Shown here: positions 11,701 to 22,660 of the stretch, piece by piece
Layout: each line of letters starts with the position of its first letter
Numbering within the stretch: position 1 is the first letter of the stretch
Assembly: GCA_933822405.4 (NCBI GenBank)
Contig: CAKOGP040001781.1
Coordinates: 140,800 to 204,799, forward strand
Length of the DNA: 64,000 nucleotides
Source: Cylindrotheca closterium
Taxonomy: Eukaryota > Bacillariophyta > Bacillariophyceae > Bacillariales > Bacillariaceae
Reading direction: 5' to 3'
Notes under the pieces: model-generated
The model's database searches: none
Seen by the model: the letters and a program-made list of their open reading frames with translations, nothing else
Told to the model about the DNA's origin: nothing
Made by a program: the position numbers and the translations under genes

Positions 11701-12189
11701 CCTCTTGCAAAACGACAAAGATTGGAACTACCTCCTGCTGGTCCACCACCTGGACCACCACGACCTGAACACACTGTCCCCTTTACAGCCAAGAAGCCTT
11801 TGTTTAAATCTTTGCTCCCAGTGGAAGCAGGTCAGTCAGTATATGAAGCTGTTCTGATGAAGAAATTGGTTCGAGGTGATTCTCCGCTTCTCTTGAATCC
11901 ACAAGGTATGCTGAAACACCCAATTTGTTTTCGTGCTGCGTTTGAGGGGTCTTGCTTGTGTAACAACGGAACAGGGATTTGTCAGTCCCGCGGCTTTGCA
12001 AAATCTAAAGGCGTGGGACGGGATTGTCTGCATGTTGATCTTGCAGATCCTCGATGGCATGCACCAGCTTACGCTGAAGCGAATTGGGCCCCAGTGGTCA
12101 AGTTTGTAAAATTGTACCAAGAGAAGGGCGTTCTTGGGCCCTCTGATTGGTTCAAAGCACTGACACCAAGTGCACAATGGGCTCCGTGA
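8756..12189 (+). pseudogene. Gag-like region of the YR retrotransposon (frameshifted)
   Basis: Starts at ATG 8756 (MTSFPKLLG). The coding signal moves between frames: 8756-9712, then 9714 to about 10740, then a third segment to about 11060, another to about 11530, and a last one to the TGA at 12187-12189. The middle is Pro/Ala/Thr-rich and disordered (about 10040-10200). Near the C-terminus (about 11926-12060) is a Cys/His cluster, CFRAAFEGSCLC followed by C-L-H and W-H, resembling the nucleic-acid binding cluster at the end of DIRS-type gag proteins. No similarity to a named gag family is claimed. A 70-bp tandem duplication at 10995-11134 accounts for one of the frame changes. Confidence 0.65.
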
Positions 12190-14801
12190 GACCCACTTTT
12201 TCCGGAAGGTGCACGGCTTCTGGAAAAAGAATCTCTTACGGCGACATGCATTCCAATTCCGTTGGATTGTCGTGTGAAGAGGACGTTTCGACAAAGGTTC
12301 CCATCAAAACGGACTCGGAATTGGACGAAAAAGGAGCAGAAAAAGGCACGGCGGCAGCGGTCAATCCCTTGGCGGATGGACTGGTCATTGGTGGCAGAGG
12401 GCGTTCGACCACCTTTGGATCGACCACCTACAGCGTGGAATGACACTGTGGATTTTATGGATGTTGCTGTTCATGTTCAAGCTAGTGGTTTTCTTGATGC
12501 TTGTACTATCCATACTTTGACTGTGGCGCACCATCATCTTGCACCAAACTCTATGGTGTTGAATACTTGGATTGCACCTCCATGCAATCCTGTCAAGAAA
12601 CGACTCTATGGTTTTGGCCGGGTTTCGAAAGACCACGGTTTGAATCATGATGTGGTTAATCCACGGTCCATGATCCATTTTGCTTGGCCATATCTTTCCG
12701 CTGAGGATCGACTTACGGCAATACAGGCATCTTTTGTTTGGAAGCAGTATGCAGAGTTGCGCCGTTTTGCATGTGTTACTTCTCTCAAGTCCTTGCAACT
12801 TCCACGTCTCTTGGTGGCTGATGAAAAGGTTCCCACTACTTTGGATCCACATCGAGCATGGCTGAATTCAGCCGCTTTGCTACGATTTGATTTCAATCAT
12901 GGTGATTTCGTTCGCTGGCTCGGCGGTCCAACAAAGGGCGTGACTTCAATCTTGAATGGGATGTCATTGAATCCCATTTGAAGTCAAAGGTGCTCACATC
13001 CGATCTTCCACCTACAAAATTGGACATGGCGTATCGTATTCAAACTGAAGGTGTTCCTCTCCGTGGACAATATACTATGCCTATGGAGGCAACACTTCTA
13101 CGAAACAAATATGATAACCACCCAGCGGTGGGTGCTAACTTGGACGCGGTGGAGAAGAAATTTGCAAAGGAGGAGTGGAACTCCTACCACATCAACTACC
13201 TGCGATTTGTCTATGAATTTCTCCCGGGCCTGGTCATCACTCCGATTCAGTGGGTCTTCGATAAGGGAAAGGGTCGAATCTGTATTGATTGCTCCAATGG
13301 TCCTAATTCCTTCGGTTCCATCAATCTTTACATTCCATCTCCAAAAGATGCTATTCCCGGTGAGGAGGATGAATGCCCTGCAGTGTACTACCAGTATGCA
13401 TTTGACCGCTTCTTGCGTCAAATCCTAAGGATGCGCATCACTCGCCCAAATGATCCCATTATGGTCCATGCGGACGATATAGAAGCTGCATTTCGACGAG
13501 TGCTCTATCATCCCGATATGGCGTGTGCTTTTGCATATGTTTATTCGGATTATCTGATGGTTCCAGTGGGTCAAGTTTTTGGTTCTCGGAGTGCGCCTTC
13601 CTACTATTGTGTACTTGCTGATGTCCGCCAAGCATTGGCGGCTTGTCGACAGGATGAGCCTACTCTTCATCCATTGGTAGCTTCCTGCACCTATGAGGTA
13701 GATACTTCCTCTCCTCTTGTCCAGGTGCCTCCAGATTCGAATCATCCTCCACTCACTTTGCAGGAGCAAACTGAAATGTACAATGCAAGCTTTGTGGATG
13801 ATAATGGCGTGGTGGCATATTTGAAAACAATGCCGCAGGCACTCCAGCACAGCGTCAGGTCAGCTTTTGAAGTCTTTGGTGACGAAGATCGTCAAGGTGG
13901 CTGTCTTCAGGATGCTAAGTGGACTTCTCTTGTTTCTGAGACTTTTCTTTTTCTTGGATTCCGCATTGACACCCATGCTATGACCGTTTCTTGGCCTTTT
14001 GCAAAAAGGAAAGCACTGGATGATGAAATCCAGGATAATCTTTCTCGCAAAGGAAAATATGTGACTCCCAAAGAGATGGCTCACATTATTGGTGTGATTC
14101 GATCGGCGGCGGCCATTGCCCCATGGGGAACATTTCTTAGTTTTAATTTGCAAAATGCGCTGACAACAGCTGCACGCAATGCATATTCTACAAATCGTTC
14201 TTGGTGGACTCGATCTTGGATCTATCTTTCGGGAGTTGCTATTGCAACATTGCATCAGATTCGGGAAACACTTACTGTTCCTGAAGGAAGTCCATTGTGG
14301 TCGCGTCCCATTTCCCTCTATTTGGACCGTGATTTTTCGCACCGAGTGTTTTCGGATGCTAGTTATGCTGGAATTGGTGGATGGAGTTCTGATTTTGGTT
14401 TCCTTTGGCGCCTTTGTCGCGAGGACCTTATCCGTGCTGGGTTTGATATGCGTGACATTGATTTGGCATCTTCCAAACCTGTTTCGGATGGTTCCAATGA
14501 CGGTCTCCATATCAATCCTTTGGAATTCATTGGTGTTCTGGTGAACCTTTGGATCGTTTTAAAATTTGTGAAAAAATTGGGGCCCCGTTCGGGGGGCTAC
14601 ATTCTGCTTCTGTTGGCGGACAAAACCACTGCATTGGCGTGGATGTCTCTTGCCGCTCGCACCAAAAATCCGTTGTTACAAGGACTTGCCCGTTTGGGCG
14701 CAGCACTGCTTGTTCATGCTGCAGCTTTACTCACCAAGGTTGTTAAGTGACATTTGCCAGGCGATCAGAACGATGTGGCGGACGCCTTAAGTCGCCCCCC
14801 C
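12190..14801 (+). pseudogene. Reverse transcriptase-RNase H of the YR retrotransposon
   Basis: RT landmarks are clear: GRICIDCSNG, the first catalytic Asp in HADDIEAAFRRV (13467-13502), the VPVGQVFGSRSAPSYY segment, and the catalytic FVDD at 13791-13802 (variant of YxDD). The thumb-like FLGFRIDTHAM follows. RNase H has VFSDASYAGIGGWS near 14350, a conserved Glu in NPLEFIG and Asp in LLADKTTALAWM. The frame is interrupted by TGA at 14748-14750, immediately before the in-frame HLPGDQNDVADALSRP motif typical of the RNase H end in Gypsy/DIRS-type pol. The N-terminal part (12190 to about 12930) lies in another frame, so a frameshift near 12930 is also needed. The catalytic residues themselves are intact. 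Confidence 0.85.
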
Positions 14802-14848
14802 ACAAGCGCCAATCCAGAGCAAAATGTTCTGGACTCCGTTATCGCGCA

Positions 14849-16111
14849 ATGGTCCCAGCTGGACAACTGTCGCATTTGCCTAGTCCCCTTCGAGCTGCTT
14901 TCAACGATTGCGTCCGTGATTTCATCACAATCGACCGCGGTACGGTACGATCAAATAACGACCAATCTTTTGAGTCCCGAGCTGCGCATTTTGCCTGCTT
15001 CTGCGAGGACATGGAATGCTCCGAGCACTATTTACGAGGATAAGACTGGGCTGACACTCTCAGACTTCTGGGTACCTATTTGCATTCAGTCCAGCGTGGC
15101 AACAATCTGGACAAGCTCACTGATTTGAGTGCGCAGACCATGACGAACTACCTGTCTGCTGCTCATCGTTGGCTTGAGGTCGTTCAGGACCATTCAATTG
15201 ATATATATGACCCGCATTCCTCTGGAAAAGGACGCCGATATCATCCCTTCTTAGCCCAACAACTTGCTGACTGTCGGTCCTGGAAGAAACCAAGGTCAAA
15301 ACGTGAGCCTTTTTCAATGCTCATGTTTGAAAAACTCTTGGCTGAATTCTCCGCTTCTATTACTCCAACACTTTGTTTTCTGAGCAAAGCATTTGCAGTA
15401 TATGATTGGGCTCGATTGGGCGTTTTCACCGGCTTTCGCAGTGTAGAATACTCTCAGACTCGGGTCCCAAAAGGACAGCGTTTCATGAAAATCCCTGCAT
15501 CTGCTTCTATCCCCGAAGAATTTCGCAATACACCACTGGCGTTCATTCCGGATGATTTCCGCTTCTATGATCGCAATCACTGTTTGGTCCCACATCATTT
15601 GGTATTCAGTCGACATTTAAAAGGAGAGATTCTGGAGTTGGAGATTCGTTGGCGCTATGACAAGAGTGCCAACAACTTCACCATCCGTCGATTTCGCCTG
15701 ACGTCACATCCGATTTTTGATCCGATAGATGCTGCAGTGAGTATAGTCCATAGATGCCACCTTTTGCAGGTTCCGTCTGTTGAACCAATGGGGGTATTCA
15801 GTACTAATGGCAGAACCTACCGATTCTTACGCGACTCTGATGTTCGCAAAGTGATGCAGCATTCAGTGGATCTGGCCTACCCAGATAAAAATCACTACAT
15901 GCAACGCAACAAACATCTCATCCAGCCTCATTCCAACCGAATCACTGCCGCAGTTTGCCCTCAACGTGGTGGAGCCAGTAATGACGACATTGCGTTTAAA
16001 TTACGCTGGAGTCCGACATCTGCGCCCACATACTTGCGTGAATGCTTTCAGGGCGTCGGTGATCTGTTGCAGAAGGCCATTACTGGAGTGATGAAGATGT
16101 CGTTTTCATAG
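14849..16111 (+). pseudogene. Tyrosine recombinase of the YR retrotransposon (in-frame stop)
   Basis: The frame starts at ATG 14849 (MVPAGQLSHLP), overlaps the RT-RH block in a different frame and is interrupted by TAA at 15041-15043; sense continues on both sides (CSEHYLRG / DWADTLRLLGTYLHSVQRG), so one codon change would close it. An N-terminal core-binding region is followed by the catalytic fold: first Arg in FTGFRSVEYSQ (R codon 15437-15439), HSNR (His 15929-15931, Arg 15938-15940), and the likely nucleophile Tyr in SAPTYLRE (16031-16033). Spacing and order fit the R-H-x-x-R-Y set of tyrosine recombinases as in DIRS/PAT elements. The second-His position appears to be a Trp (KLRW), a common substitution. 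Ends 14 nt past SFS. Confidence 0.75.
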
Positions 16112-16266
16112 GTCTTGTTTTCTTCCTTTTTTGTGTTCTTTGCGTTCTTTTTGTTTGTCTCTTGGAGTGCTCAAAGTGGCTTGTGGTGTTGGGTTGGTCA
16201 CTCCTAGATCAACCTTGTGGTAGGAAAGTAGATCTCAGTAATACCGCACACGGGATTTCTGAGATT

Positions 16267-16305
16267 GGTCGAACGAATCGAGTCTATTACTCGATCAGTT
16301 CGACC
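16267..16305. repeat. Imperfect inverted repeat (hairpin) 3' of the recombinase gene
   Basis: Eight-bp outer stem (ggtcgaac / gttcgacc), a 2x2 internal loop, a 7-bp inner stem (atcgagt / actcgat) and a 5-nt loop. It lies 155 bp downstream of the recombinase stop. Could be a recombinase site, an element terminus or a transcript 3' structure. Confidence 0.7.
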
Positions 16306-16537
16306 CGCTTCACACCACAACCCACCAGCTACACACCAAGACAAAACCTATACGAACACACACACGGAGGACAGCAGTAGGCTATCTTAGATAGGCCAAA
16401 GAATTACCCTCACATTTGCCCGATATTAATTCGCTGTATTTCTCAAATCGACGTAATGGACGGATGGAAAACAGACCAAATACGTCGAATTTTGGTTACT
16501 CGGAATGGGCCTCAATCAATCGTGTCCATTCCCGCGG

Positions 16538-16675
16538 TTCGAATAAATTGACTAAAAAATCCAAGAAAACTGGTGGAATTTTGGATCCAAGCAGTCTTCA
16601 TGTCCTGTTCGATTAAATTGACTCGATAAATCCATCAAAACTGGTGGAAATTTTGGATCTAGGCAGTCTTCACTA
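16538..16675. repeat. 70-bp tandem duplication
   Basis: Two copies, beginning at 16538 and 16608, share 'aactggtgga', 'attttggatc' and 'gcagtcttca' with a few substitutions and small indels. A weaker third copy may precede them near 16430-16500. No coding potential seen in this spacer (16306-16924). Confidence 0.7.
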
Positions 16676-16924
16676 CATTGTTGTTTTGGCACTCCACACA
16701 AGAAGAATGCCGAACCGCAGGCGACGACTGAGGGATGAGGGAATTATTGCTCTTTCCCTTTGCCACAAATTTAGTATTTCTTCTCAATTCCACAATACGG
16801 GAAGTCGAGAGGCAAGCGAAGGGTTCTAGGTAAACAAATATATTCTTGTCTTGGCGCCAAGCCAAGGTTAACGTGCTCTAACTTTTGTTTGCTCATCGTG
16901 TGACAGGAAAAATCCTACTCCACA

Positions 16925-18055
16925 ATGCACCGAGCAAGGCGTCAATCTCATCGTGCAACCACAAGATCCCGAGTTCATGGCTCGACCTCGTTCGTGAGAG
17001 GTCCTCCAAGAGTCCTTTTCGAGAGGGGTAGTCGCGCCCACCAGTGCAACGGCATTTACTATTCTCTAGTGGACGACAAGTGCCTGGAATATCGCTCGGA
17101 AACCAAACAGGGAAAAAACAGGATTGCTCGCTCAATCTATTTTTATATTACAAGGACCTTGAATGGAGAATTCTTCACGAGAGCTAAAGGAGAAGAGGAG
17201 TGGCAACCAGTTCTTGAAAATAGGGCTGTCTTTAAGATAAAGAGTGCTTTAAAGGATAAGGCCCTGAAGATGGTACGGGACGCTACCGCTCAGGCTAACA
17301 TCATCGATTCAGACGAAGTTGCTGACATCAACAACCAAGTCGGGCATGGAAACGGCCTTGGCATGGCACCGGCCCCTGTCATTGTACAACCTACACCTGC
17401 CAACACGGGTGCGTTTGAGCCACTATTCGATTTTGACAACAGTGGGCAACCTACAGCTGCCAACACCGATGACGAAATTTTTGACCATGTTGCTGGTCTG
17501 ATCCACCCACCACAAGACCTCCACAATGTTGAAACATACCACACCTTTCCCGAGAACTTTGACTATGTTGCTGGTCTAATCCACCCACCACAAGACCTCC
17601 AGAATGTTCAATACTCTGCAGAAGCCAATATCAGCGATGCTGTACCGCTTGTTGGCGAGGACCATACAGAGGCTGTTAACGAGATCTTTGGCCGTCGTTC
17701 TGGTCTCGTCCACCCACCACAAGACCTAGAGAACCTTGCACTCCCTGTCGCTGCCAACATCGGAGATGCTGTACCACTTGTTGTCGGTGAGAATCTTACC
17801 GAGGTTGTTACCGAGATCTTTGACCGTCTAGCTGGCTTCGTCCACCCACCACAAGGCGTTGAGAATCTTGCATACCGTGCAGCTGCCAGCATCGGCGATG
17901 CTGTACCCGAACCGCTTGTTGGCGAGAATCTTACACAGGTTTTCACTCAGAACTTTGACCGTGTTCCTTCTGTGCTAGTGTCTCCCACTGGGACCAATGA
18001 GCCCATCCCCAGAGCGGACATTTTTGGCAACGATGCTCTTTTTCTTCCGGTTTAA
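16925..18055 (+). CDS. Divergent DUF6824 protein with C-terminal HPPQDL repeats
   Basis: 376-aa single-exon protein. Residues about 27-115 follow the DUF6824 pattern but with a damaged signature: VLFERGSRAHQCNG where relatives have VLFGRG...H.GN. The downstream parts are recognisable (KNRIARSIYFYI, GEFFTRAKGEEEWQPV, FKIKSALKDK). Residues about 180-350 contain four to five imperfect repeats built on F-D-x-x-A-G-x-I/V-H-P-P-Q-D-L followed by ANIGDAVPLVGEN-like linkers, around 30-45 aa each. Repeats at DNA level ('caccaccacaagacct') show recent internal duplication. It lies about 0.8 kb beyond the retrotransposon. Function unknown; the Gly-to-Glu change may mean the domain has lost its usual role. 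Confidence 0.75.
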   Translation: MHRARRQSHRATTRSRVHGSTSFVRGPPRVLFERGSRAHQCNGIYYSLVDDKCLEYRSETKQGKNRIARSIYFYITRTLNGEFFTRAKGEEEWQPVLENRAVFKIKSALKDKALKMVRDATAQANIIDSDEVADINNQVGHGNGLGMAPAPVIVQPTPANTGAFEPLFDFDNSGQPTAANTDDEIFDHVAGLIHPPQDLHNVETYHTFPENFDYVAGLIHPPQDLQNVQYSAEANISDAVPLVGEDHTEAVNEIFGRRSGLVHPPQDLENLALPVAANIGDAVPLVVGENLTEVVTEIFDRLAGFVHPPQGVENLAYRAAASIGDAVPEPLVGENLTQVFTQNFDRVPSVLVSPTGTNEPIPRADIFGNDALFLPV

Positions 18056-18448
18056 AACTTTCCAACTGGGGCGTCTTTCAGCGAAATGCTTTCCAACAAT
18101 ACCAAGATTTAAATCAAATGAGACATACATTGATCAGCGTCTTCTTTTTTCTTGGTTGCTTGTTTTCTTCAGCTTTTTGCCTTTGATTTCGACTGATTGA
18201 TTCAATGAAAGCTTTGAAATATACATTTACATGTTAATATTAATATTACCTTTTCTGTTACTCTTTTTATAGATACACCTTTTCGTATATTATATTATTC
18301 CTATAATATTCGTCCTCTTTGGTTCACAGCTTCTGTCTATAAAATTGCACTGAGATCGAGCAAGTTTGCAATTTTCTGCACACTTCTATCTTATCACATG
18401 TAGGCTACTTTGCAATACCATGGATGTAATCTTTATTTATTTGCATTA
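18056..18448. other. Convergent 3' intergenic, AT-rich
   Basis: Lies between the 3' ends of two convergent genes. AT-rich with a run of TATTA-like repeats around 18230-18310; no gene seen. Confidence 0.6.
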
Positions 18449-19430
18449 TCAATGACATACCTTGTAGGCACTTGATGGCGCATTTATCACGATGCCATCA
18501 GCGGTTTCTCTCGTTGAGACAATGGAGGGGAGGAAACTAAACTCGTCTTCGTCCCAACCTTCATTTTGTTTCGAAATTGTTGGCGACCGTTTTGATCCAT
18601 CGAAAGGTGCAGCCATCTGATGACAAAGCCCATCAATGCTGCAGGGCAAAGAGGTGGACGCAGCGGACGATTGCATTGATTTCACTTTCCCATTCACCAT
18701 CTGACCCGACCATACATACTTGCGTCCAACATACATGATGCCAAAGCCATGAGACTGGTTCCGTTTGCTATCGGCAAACTGGCCCTGATATACAATGGGT
18801 TCTCTCAGCTTCCTTAGCTTGCTGTCGTAGTACTGAATATAGGTGCCTGTCTTCCGTTGTCCGCGGTGCCTGTGTTAGCATTGAGCAAAATACAGTGTGA
18901 GTAATCGATGATTCATGATGAGCACAAATGAATTGGGGTGCGTACCAGAGGCCTTGAAATGTGTTCATACTACTGTAAATGATGGTACCATGGCCATCGG
19001 GCTTGCCATCCTTGTTGACAGTGCCATAGTAACTCCCACATCGATTGGTAACCGAATGATTGAACTTAAATTTCTTTCCCATTACAATCTTTCTAGGAAT
19101 ATCAGTGCTTTCATTCTGCATAGAAGCCAGTTTTGGCACGTGCATTTGGCACGCTTGACTTTTGGCCTCCAAAACCATTGCAAATGCAGACTGCAGCAAA
19201 CTTGCCGGAGGATATTCCCCGACTTCATGTATCATCACCTCCAGTGCGTCTTGTAGACTGCTTGCAGCCGTTTCCAGCGCTCTATTGTATCTTTCCTCAT
19301 GTTTCTTTGTCCTCGTTGTAGAGATGGTTACTTGGGATAGATCATCATCGTTCGCCAGATGGAAGCCTTCAGAAGCAGGCCCGATCAAATGTATACGAGA
19401 AATCAGTTCGTCTCTGTTGGAGAATGTCAT
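18449..19430 (-). CDS. MORN-repeat protein, two exons
   Basis: Proposed join: exon 1 19430-18946, intron 18945-18870 (76 bp, GTACGC...AACACAG), exon 2 18869-18449. The join gives 301 codons in frame, and a Trp codon is split TG|G across the junction. MORN-like units are YYGTVNKDGKPDGHGT with FQGLW, then after splicing YQGQFADSKRNQSHGFGIMY with WSGQMVNGK. MORN repeats usually bind lipids or mediate membrane/cytoskeletal contacts; no enzyme domain is attached. The N-terminal half is helical and of unknown fold. The final codons (AYK then GTATGTCA) could be another donor, so a further 3' exon is possible. The gene at 27472-28822 is a paralogue with the same splice position. Confidence 0.75.
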
Positions 19431-20828
19431 GTATATCAGTGGTGTCAGAACAAAATGAGAGCCGTGGCAATTTCAATGTCTTGCTGAATCGATGGCAAAA
19501 TCAGTGGTCTGGTTTTCGTATTATCAATGTTTTGTGAGGTTGTGAGTGATTCCTGCATCCCATCATGTACGATAACTAACTCGGAAGAGAGCGATTGGAA
19601 TTTGTAAAACGCCGATGTGAGTGTTACGTATCATATGATAAACGGTATTGGGCGCGTCCGCAAACGTGTGAATTAATCCCCCAGAAAACATGGGGGAGAA
19701 GGGGGTCGTGCAAGTCCACAAACGTTAGTAATGACAACAAGAGTACAGAACTGTACCATAGTATGACACCAGGTAACATCTACCGGTACCACTATTTTAC
19801 CTTCCATTTCACCCTGGAAGGGTCACTCCGGTTTCAAGTAAAAGGCAGTTGGTGAGTCCATTCTTGCTGCAAAGTGGCCCGTCTTCTTTTCCCCCCGTGC
19901 AGCTTCATCAGAGAGACCAAAAGTGCCACTTTGGGGGTTGCTGGTCAAAAATCCTACAATAAAATTGTAAACGCACACCCCAATTTTATTGCAGCATCAA
20001 AAGGAATCATATAGTCCATACGAAATGCAATTTTTTATCCCAATAAAATTCTGAACTCAAATTGTTGTTACCCAATAGATGAAAAATGCAATCGTCATTG
20101 CCGACGTTGGATAAAGTCAAATTTCGAATTCGAAACACAACTAGCCATAAAAATATTAGACATGTACAGTCTACCATTACAGTCGAAACTGAACTGCATA
20201 TCGTAACCTGCCTATTCCAACCTTTCACCTCCAAGACTGTCTTGCCACATCTAAAGTGCGGCATCAAAATGCCCCAAATCATATGTTCAACATGCAAAAA
20301 AGGTTCACTTTCTTACTCAACCATTGGGAACAGGTCCCCATAGATGGCTTTTTATATTTGGGGAAACAGTAGGGATGGATGCGCTACTATAAATTAATTT
20401 ACAGTGTCAAATGTACTGACCCCCTTTTGGATATCGTCTGCTATAATATTTGCGTTGACAAAAAAATTTCCATCACGACACACTAATATTTTTTGCTCAC
20501 GATGGTGAGCCTTGCGGCCAATGAATTCATCACCCACAGCAAGAAAATAGTTGAAAAGTTGATATAACATTCATCGTGACAGTATGTATATTGACAACTG
20601 AAGTGATACGGACGCATTAGCCTCTTTGATCTTTGAAATGACCTCTCAAGGCCAACCAAGAACCAGTAGTTCTGATGTTCGGCTTTGGAGCCCCTGGACG
20701 CCATGCAAGAAAGAGTTACTCAACAATATGCCAATGTCTTCTCTGAATGGCTCACAACAAACACAGGAGACTTTTGTTCCTTGGAAGATTTTGACAAGAT
20801 GAAGCAGACAGTCACCTAAAACGTGAGC
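19431..20828. other. Gene-poor spacer
   Basis: No supportable gene. A minus-strand ORF at 20007-20297 has no recognised domain; minor short repeats around 19645-19735. Composition is AT-rich and the region leads into a satellite array. Confidence 0.5.
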
Positions 20829-21449
20829 TGATCCCATTCACAATGTTTTGAAATCTGACGAAGACGCGTAGACTACTATGCCAACAAGGAAAAGCTTTCT
20901 TCATTCTTTCACACAGCGACAAAATGATTGTGTCAACAGAGACGCCGATCCAAGCTCACAGTGTCTCCCACCATTATTGACGATTGTATGTCCATGGACA
21001 TAACTTGATTCCATTCACGATGATTTGAAATCTGACGAAGACGTGTAGACTACTATGCCAACAAGGCAATACTTTCTTCATTCTTTCACACAGCGACCAG
21101 ATGATTGTGTCAACAGAGACGCCGATCCAAGCTCACAGTGTCTCCCACCATTATTGACGATTGTATGTCCATGGACTGATTCCATTCACAATGTTTTGAA
21201 ATCTGACGAAGACGTGTAGACTACTATGCCAACAAGGAAATACTTTCTTCATTCTTTCACACAGCGACAAAATGATTGTGTCAACGGAGACGCCGATCCA
21301 AGCTCACAGTGTCTCCCACCATTATTGACGATTGTATGTCCATGGACTGATTCCATTCACGATGTTTTGAAATCTGAAGAAGACGTGTAGACTACTATGC
21401 CAACAAGGAAGAACTTTCTTCATTCTTTCACACAGCGACCAGATGATTG
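20829..21449. repeat. Satellite: about 3.6 tandem copies of a 171-bp unit
   Basis: Units start at 20829, 21006, 21177 and 21348 (first unit 177 bp because of a 6-bp insert, later ones 171 bp, last one truncated at about 101 bp). Shared sequence includes 'gaaatctgacgaagacg', 'actactatgccaacaagg' and 'cacagtgtctcccaccatt'. Units differ at only a few positions. No coding frame persists through all copies. Confidence 0.9.
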
Positions 21450-21543
21450 TAGTAAAGATTCTTAGTATATTGTACAAATCACATTAGAAGGACCCATGGG
21501 TGTATACAGTACGTTGTAGCTGTTGAAGCAATTTGTTGTAATC

Positions 21544-21787
21544 AACTGAGACTTTTACAGACAGTTTCAAGACAAGGACTGAAGATGACTGTCCAGAACA
21601 CCATTGGACGATGAACCAGTGGAATAAAGGAGAAGATTGTGACAACAAACTATATGGTACTAAGGATCCATAGATACATACAAGCAATTCACCCACAAAC
21701 TTACTACGGAATTGACCATCCTAGCCAACTGAGACTTGCATAGAGGAATTCAAGACAGCAACTGAAGATGACTGTCCAGAACACCAT
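21544..21787. repeat. Duplicated block of about 60 bp, 181 bp apart
   Basis: 'aactgagactt' followed by 'ctgaagatgactgtccagaa' occurs at about 21544-21604 and again at about 21728-21787. It directly follows the 171-bp satellite and may be an older array of the same kind. Confidence 0.7.
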
Positions 21788-22125
21788 TACTCAATCAACT
21801 GCTGCCCCAAACACTTGAAAATAGTTTGAGGTAATGTAATACAATAGTTATAACAAAGATTCGCATGAACTATCATGTCATACTTTAGGTATCACTAAGA
21901 TTGGTCCTCAGACTAACTTGGTTTGCCCTCTATGATCGGTGTTCATTACCTGGGTCATCAGTTGTTTGGGCTGGAAAAGTCTATTAGTCTCTTGATGAGT
22001 TCTGACCTGCATACCTCTTAGGAGTTCATGCACTATGGTATCACTTCCCAAAACAACAAAGACATCATCATCTTTGTCCAGATCAAGACTCTCCAGAGCA
22101 TTGACTGGGCTCACATGCAGTATCA

Positions 22126-22660
22126 TTAACATAAACTTGAGTGATAGTGTGGAGCACAAGCACTCATCATTTTGTGAGGCTTATGGGCCAGGATCAAAAC
22201 TTTATCACCAATGTTGTAGTTCTTGTAACGGCGGCGCTTGTTCTTGGTGAAATTGTTGTGATCTGCAACAGCTTGGCGTTGGCCCGAGGTCAGAGGCTTG
22301 TTCCAAGTCAAGAAAGGCAGGAACATTGAGTAGCATGTCACGATGGAAGAAGATGGAACCAGGAGAGGCAACCAGAGACTTATTGACAGAGGTACCTATT
22401 GCACGCTGAGCAAAGGCAAGGACAGTGTCGATAACTTTGGAGGCAGTCTTGATGTTGCTATCAGGGATGTTTGCAGTTTGATAGCAGCATGGGATTGCTC
22501 AACAATAGTGTTGAACTGCAGGTTCTTAATAGTAATAGGAACACCAGTAATTCCATTGAGATTGAGAGCCAGCTGAAAGACAGGAGCAGTCACGGAACCA
22601 GCAGCATCGTAAATCACACGAGCAAGATAAGGGTAGCGAGAAAAGCCACTCATTCTCAAA
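22126..22660 (-). pseudogene. Ty3/gypsy integrase relic
   Basis: Reading the minus strand across frames gives, in order, GITGVPITIKNLQFNTIVEQ (degraded form of the G-I-x-x-V-P-T-T-x-K-N-P-Q-x-N-x-x-x-E-R integrase core), then NKSLVASPGSIFFHRDMLLN (the conserved T-P-G-x-x-x-F-G-R-D-M segment), then WNKPLTSGQRQAVADHNN and RRYKNYNIGDKVLI (integrase C-terminal Y-x-x-G-D-x-V-L-I). Order and spacing match Ty3/gypsy pol. Frames change at least twice and the upstream D-N-G catalytic block is not seen, so this is a dead fragment. RT and gag of the same element were not identified in adjoining sequence. Confidence 0.75.

Larger units (their letters stand above)
8640..16310 (+). mobile_element. Decayed tyrosine-recombinase (DIRS-superfamily-like) retrotransposon
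   Basis: Three successive coding blocks on one strand define the element: a gag-like block with a Cys/His cluster (8756-12189), reverse transcriptase plus RNase H (12190-14801) and a tyrosine recombinase (14849-16111) in place of a DDE integrase. RT-RH followed by a recombinase with R...HxxR...Y residues is the layout of YR retrotransposons (DIRS, Ngaro, PAT groups). Outer boundaries are approximate because I could not find convincing split direct or inverted terminal repeats. Lesions: frame changes near 9710, 10740, 11530 and 12930, a 70-bp duplication at 10995-11134, and stops at 12187, 14748 and 15041. So this copy is not autonomous unless some lesions are assembly errors. Confidence 0.8.
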
